DNA of 64,000 nucleotides from Chamaea fasciata (Eukaryota > Chordata > Aves > Passeriformes > Sylviidae), in contig JARCOQ010000006.1 in assembly GCA_029207755.1 (NCBI GenBank), positions 21,364,890-21,428,889 of the forward strand, read 5' to 3'. The notes below the pieces were generated by a model. The model worked only from the letters and a program-made list of their open reading frames with translations. It ran no database searches and was not told where the DNA came from. Positions 60,169-64,000 of this stretch are shown here, piece after piece. Each line of letters begins with the position of its first letter. Position 1 is the stretch's first letter. Made by a program: the position numbers and the translations under genes.

Positions 60169-63034
60169 CCACATTTTAACTTTCCATTCCTCTCCAACTT
60201 TCTGATTAAAACAAAAGTGTCAATGTTGTCCTAGTAAAAAATCTGATGTTCACCTGTTTATCAGGTGATAGCATGAAACTTTGCACTGTATGTTAAATAA
60301 GCTTTTGTGAGTGCTGTATCAGTGCAGCAAGACAATAACATCTATATTACTGGAGTTAGAAATTGTTTGCGATTACTGTAAATTTGCCTTTGAAAAATTT
60401 AATCGTGGTTGACCTGTAAAATGCAAGAAAGACATGCAGGAGAAAATTAAATTCAGAAGTGAAAAATATGAAATTCAGTTGAAGAAAACTTGTCAGCATG
60501 ATCCCTCCAGTCCTTTGAGATAATTACTATAAATTTTCTTTATTAGAAATATTTATTTCTATTGATTCTAATTCTTCCTTGAGTAATCTCTTTCAATGTA
60601 AATTACTATCTGAACAAATAAAATGATGGAGAAATGCTTCTTTTATTTTTCTTTCACTCGCTTTTGTTGCTTCTTGTTCTCAGCTGAAGTTGAGAGCATC
60701 GCTATGTATCACTTTTTCTAATCCTATGCAGTAATTTAAAAAAAAAAATAATTGTGGAAACAGAAGCAGCCTTTTCATTAAGAATGGACTGTCTTTTCCA
60801 GACATCCTAACCATTCTTGTTTGTTCATCCCTCCTCTCTCCATGCAATGACAGCTACATGTGATCAGGTGGATTGTAATGAGGTTATTAATAGCTTTTCC
60901 GTATCAGAGAACAATAATGGAGGAGAAAAATAGGCTGAAAATATCCTGGATTATGAATTCTAACTGACACAAGGTGTCTGCCAAAATGACCTCAGATCTC
61001 AACTGAAATGTGAGGAAAAAAAATGTGGATCAGAAACCTAATGAGTCTTTTTTCCCTCTAATAATCATGAACACAGAAATGTTTTGTTCTGCGTTTTCCC
61101 TTCTGTTTATTTCTGTGTTGGCCCTAAGAATCTATCAGGACACCAAGTTATTTCACCATTCCTAAGGGAAAAATGATTCAGGAGGTGATTGATGGAGTTA
61201 ATGGAATCTCACTTCTCCTCAGATGCCTGAAAACAAGTTATCCTCAAAATTGATTTGCTGTTTCTTGTTGCCATAGATCACACACCGAAAGTATCACTGA
61301 AACAGAGTATTACATAAATTCTTAAAATAGTCAAAATGGCAAATCCACCCAGATGCATGCAGAGGTTGCCATCACAGTTTAAATTCAGTCTAATCTTGTA
61401 AGTGAAAAGAAAGATATTTAAGTCTGTCTAAAATCAACCTAGAAAGGTAAATTATGTCTTATGGTGAGCTGAAAAATTGCTGTACACCATTTACTTAGAT
61501 CTTGGCTAGCTCAGTTATCTCTGCGCCATACACTATTACAGACTAGAGATACATCCAGTGTGAGCAGCAGCTGTTGGAGAAATCAAATCTTGCTGGTTAG
61601 GGGCAAAATTCTCAGGATGTCTGTAGTGTAAGGAAGGAAGCAGAAGAGAATGGGGTGGGAAACTGCTTGAAGAAGATGAGCTGTAAATATTTTTGGAATA
61701 TGTGATGATCCAGGGTTTTATTGAGCTCATAAAACATCTGTAGATCCTTCATTATTTTAAGTCAGTAAAAAACATTCTATTAATATTTCCTGTTAAACTA
61801 CTCTTCTGTGTTCCTAGTGTTTGTTATCTTTTGGAAGCTTCTTCTATAGCTGTTGCCTGGTGCCTTTCAGCTGCTTTAGGATTTCTGCCTCTAAACTGCC
61901 CTGCATTCTGTTGTTTCTCTTCCTCAAAGAGAAGATGACCAAAAAGAGAAAGAAATAGCACATGGCCATACTGAAGTGATATCTATTTAATGTGTTTGCC
62001 TTGCTGGCCTTGGAAATTTGAGTTAGAATTTTTTACATTATAATATCTATTTTAAAATAAATAAATTTATTAGAGCTGGTACCTGCATTCTATCTGACTA
62101 TAATAGCCTGTAAATAAATATTACACTTCAGAGATTTTCTGAAGCAATATTATGAAGCAACATCATGTCCTTCTTCCCTTAGTTTGGATCTTTTCTCTTT
62201 GTGAAGATGAGAGACATTCATGAAGCCTTTTAGCTTGCATGTAGTTCACCTGGTTCACAACAGAGGGGTGGAAATTTGAGTAATCTGCAAATTTGAATAA
62301 AGAGATAACTTGAGACTGACTCAGAATCATGGAGTTCTTATTCAGTAGGTTTCTATCACTCCCTGCTGAATAGATAATGATATCACACATGGCAGTGACT
62401 TATCACGTACTCTTATATTAGCTTCATGGAATTATTATAACAAATCAGAGTTTTTCTGGCACATAAGAAAAAAAATGGCATTACATATGCAGAATAAACT
62501 GTCTCATTAACTAACTAATGAGGAATGAATTCTGCATGCCCATGACAACTGTTCCCTTCTGCTTTCCTTTCCCTGCACTCTTTACTAGCCATTTTCATGA
62601 AGACCTCTTTCTGACTTCGAGTCTTCTTCCCAACAGGGGAGCTACTCCCCAAGATTTCTGCCTCTAAAAAAAAGTATTTTCTATGGTCGTGCACACACTT
62701 TGCTTAGCAACTTTTTAAACTGTATCCTATGCCTATAAATCCTCTTTAATAAATGTAGTCATTTTTCTTTGCACCAGTATCAAAGTTTTGCCTAGTAGCA
62801 ACACTGTTCTGCATCAAGCTGTTTCTCAGAAAATGTTCTAACAAATGGAAGAACAGAAAATGAAGTTGTATAGGAAAAACTGATAAACAAGAAGAGGAAA
62901 CAAAGATTTATTTGCTGATGAATCCAAGGGGAGGAAAAAGAAAAAAAATATAGTAGTTTGGGCATGGCCAAATTTCTTTGACGTGTTTATGTCTCGGAAG
63001 GAGGTGGGGAAAAATGAGTCAAAAATCTGATACT

Positions 63035-63070
63035 GGGGTTTTTTGTTTGTTGGTTTGGGGTTTTTTTTAA
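63035..63070. repeat. G/T-rich low-complexity tract
   Basis: GGGGTTTTTTGTTTGTTGG, then TTTGGGG and a T8 run; the same class as the tracts at 26.65 and 51.64 kb. Confidence 0.9.
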
Positions 63071-64000
63071 TGTTATATGTATCTGTATGAATTCAGTTTT
63101 TTGCCAGGTGTCATACCAAGGATGTTGTTCAAACAAACAACTATCAACTAACTTAGATAAACATGTGAATTTTAAGGGATTGACTTCTTCAAAGTATTCA
63201 TGAAGCAGAATTGCCAAATCGGGGTAGTTAGTCACTCGTTGGGGGGGGAAAAAAGCTTGAATAAGAGCCAGTTGGGACATAAATATCAAAGCTACTGAAT
63301 CCTCAGTGGAATACTGTGTATGTGAAATTGTTATGAATGCTCTGTCATGGCAGCAGGCATTTATCAATGATACTGCTTTTCATTGGGGAGTATGAAACTA
63401 GGTGCTAGTCTTACCTTTAAATCCAGACATGGAAATTTTATCCTTAATTAGTACAACCCACCATATGAAAGAAATCCTGCATAAAATTCTGAGAATGCTT
63501 TTCATAGCCTCCCCTATGACTTTATTGTAGATTTTTTCTTTTCTTTTCTTTTTTTTTTTCCCAGCAGCTCCCCTTTCAGCCACCAGCAGCCACAGTAGCA
63601 GCACAACTTAAAATGAAATCAACAGCCAGAGGACCTCAGGTTCAGAACAACAGATATCACTGACTTGTCAATGCTTCCATATATAAAACAAACAGTGCCT
63701 ACTCCCATCTACATTTACAGGCTAAAAGTGTTCACATTTTGTTTCATTTTCAAGGATGGGCTTACTCAAGCAAGTAGAGCAATACAGGTACAGAACCTTT
63801 CCCCAGCTTCCTTATTCTTCTTGTGTAAAAAGTGGTGTTATTTTTAGTAAAAAGATTCTTGAAGTTTAATTCTTTCCATTCATTAGACTGAAGTACTGTC
63901 TCCTGTACCCTACAGGGAAACCAATTCATTAGTAGAAACACAAGTTGGCCCTCTTTAACTGCACCTCCAGGCACCTTGCAAATAATTTATGAAGTAGTGA
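63071..64000. other. unique sequence to the window end
   Basis: A T/C-rich run at 63530-63562 ends in TTTTTTTTTTCCCAG, which resembles a splice acceptor on the + strand, but no coding frame with known content follows. Nothing else is seen. Confidence 0.45.

Larger units (their letters stand above)
56067..63034. other. AT-rich unique sequence with small inverted repeats
   Basis: No gene or mobile element is recognised. Three small perfect inverted repeats are listed separately. A lysine-rich 84-codon frame (59459-59713) has no domain and reflects A-rich composition. Confidence 0.5.

Noticed and set aside
1..64000. CRISPR arrays, tRNA genes, operons or prokaryotic promoters
   Set aside because: No regularly spaced repeats with unique spacers and no tRNA-like folds with A and B boxes were seen. 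The composition and repeats are those of a bird genome.

Overview
The window looks like a gene-poor, AT-rich stretch of a bird nuclear genome. The main evidence is repeat content. There are at least eight fragments of chicken-repeat-1 (CR1) LINEs, including the bird-typical 3' end that reads as an AATCATAGAATGG-like terminus on the + strand. There are also copies of a common avian retroviral LTR whose ends read TGT...GGTTTTGGCTGGG and ...GGGGTTAAACCAC, and one fragment of a class II-like endogenous retrovirus. No open frame looks like a conserved host protein-coding exon, and almost all frames are under 130 codons. The long frames at 44.0-44.6 kb come from a stop-poor repeat. I see no tRNA, CRISPR, operon or other prokaryotic feature. 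The species cannot be named from this sequence.

Layout: 1-15 kb is unique AT-rich DNA with one A/C-rich simple tract near 5.0 kb. 15.2-26.2 kb holds an (ATT)n microsatellite, a CR1 3' end, a truncated minus-strand LTR, a GC-rich unclassified block, a full-length decayed 5S rRNA sequence that runs directly into a CR1 endonuclease fragment, an oppositely oriented CR1 reverse-transcriptase fragment, and a nearly complete solo LTR on the + strand. 26-43 kb is mostly unique, with a deleted CR1 at 35.4-36.4 kb and a small CR1 tail at 37.7 kb. 43.5-44.8 kb is the compositional outlier: a G16 run, a C-rich tract, a GTGTCTG-type minisatellite and the only CpG island, which contains a strong CTCF-like site. 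Consensus splice signals at 44.78, 46.05-46.19 and 47.24 kb on the + strand could belong to a transcript starting there. 45.4-56.1 kb carries more CR1, the retroviral protease/reverse-transcriptase fragment at 49.4-50.2 kb, and many G/T- or A/C-rich simple tracts. 56-64 kb is unique AT-rich DNA with several small perfect inverted repeats.

No set of genes working together is visible. The most unusual object is the 5S rRNA-CR1 junction at 21.6-22.1 kb, which resembles template-switch chimeras known from mammalian L1. The most likely functional spot is the CpG island at about 44.3-44.5 kb. Family assignments rest on recalled consensus features, not on a database search.
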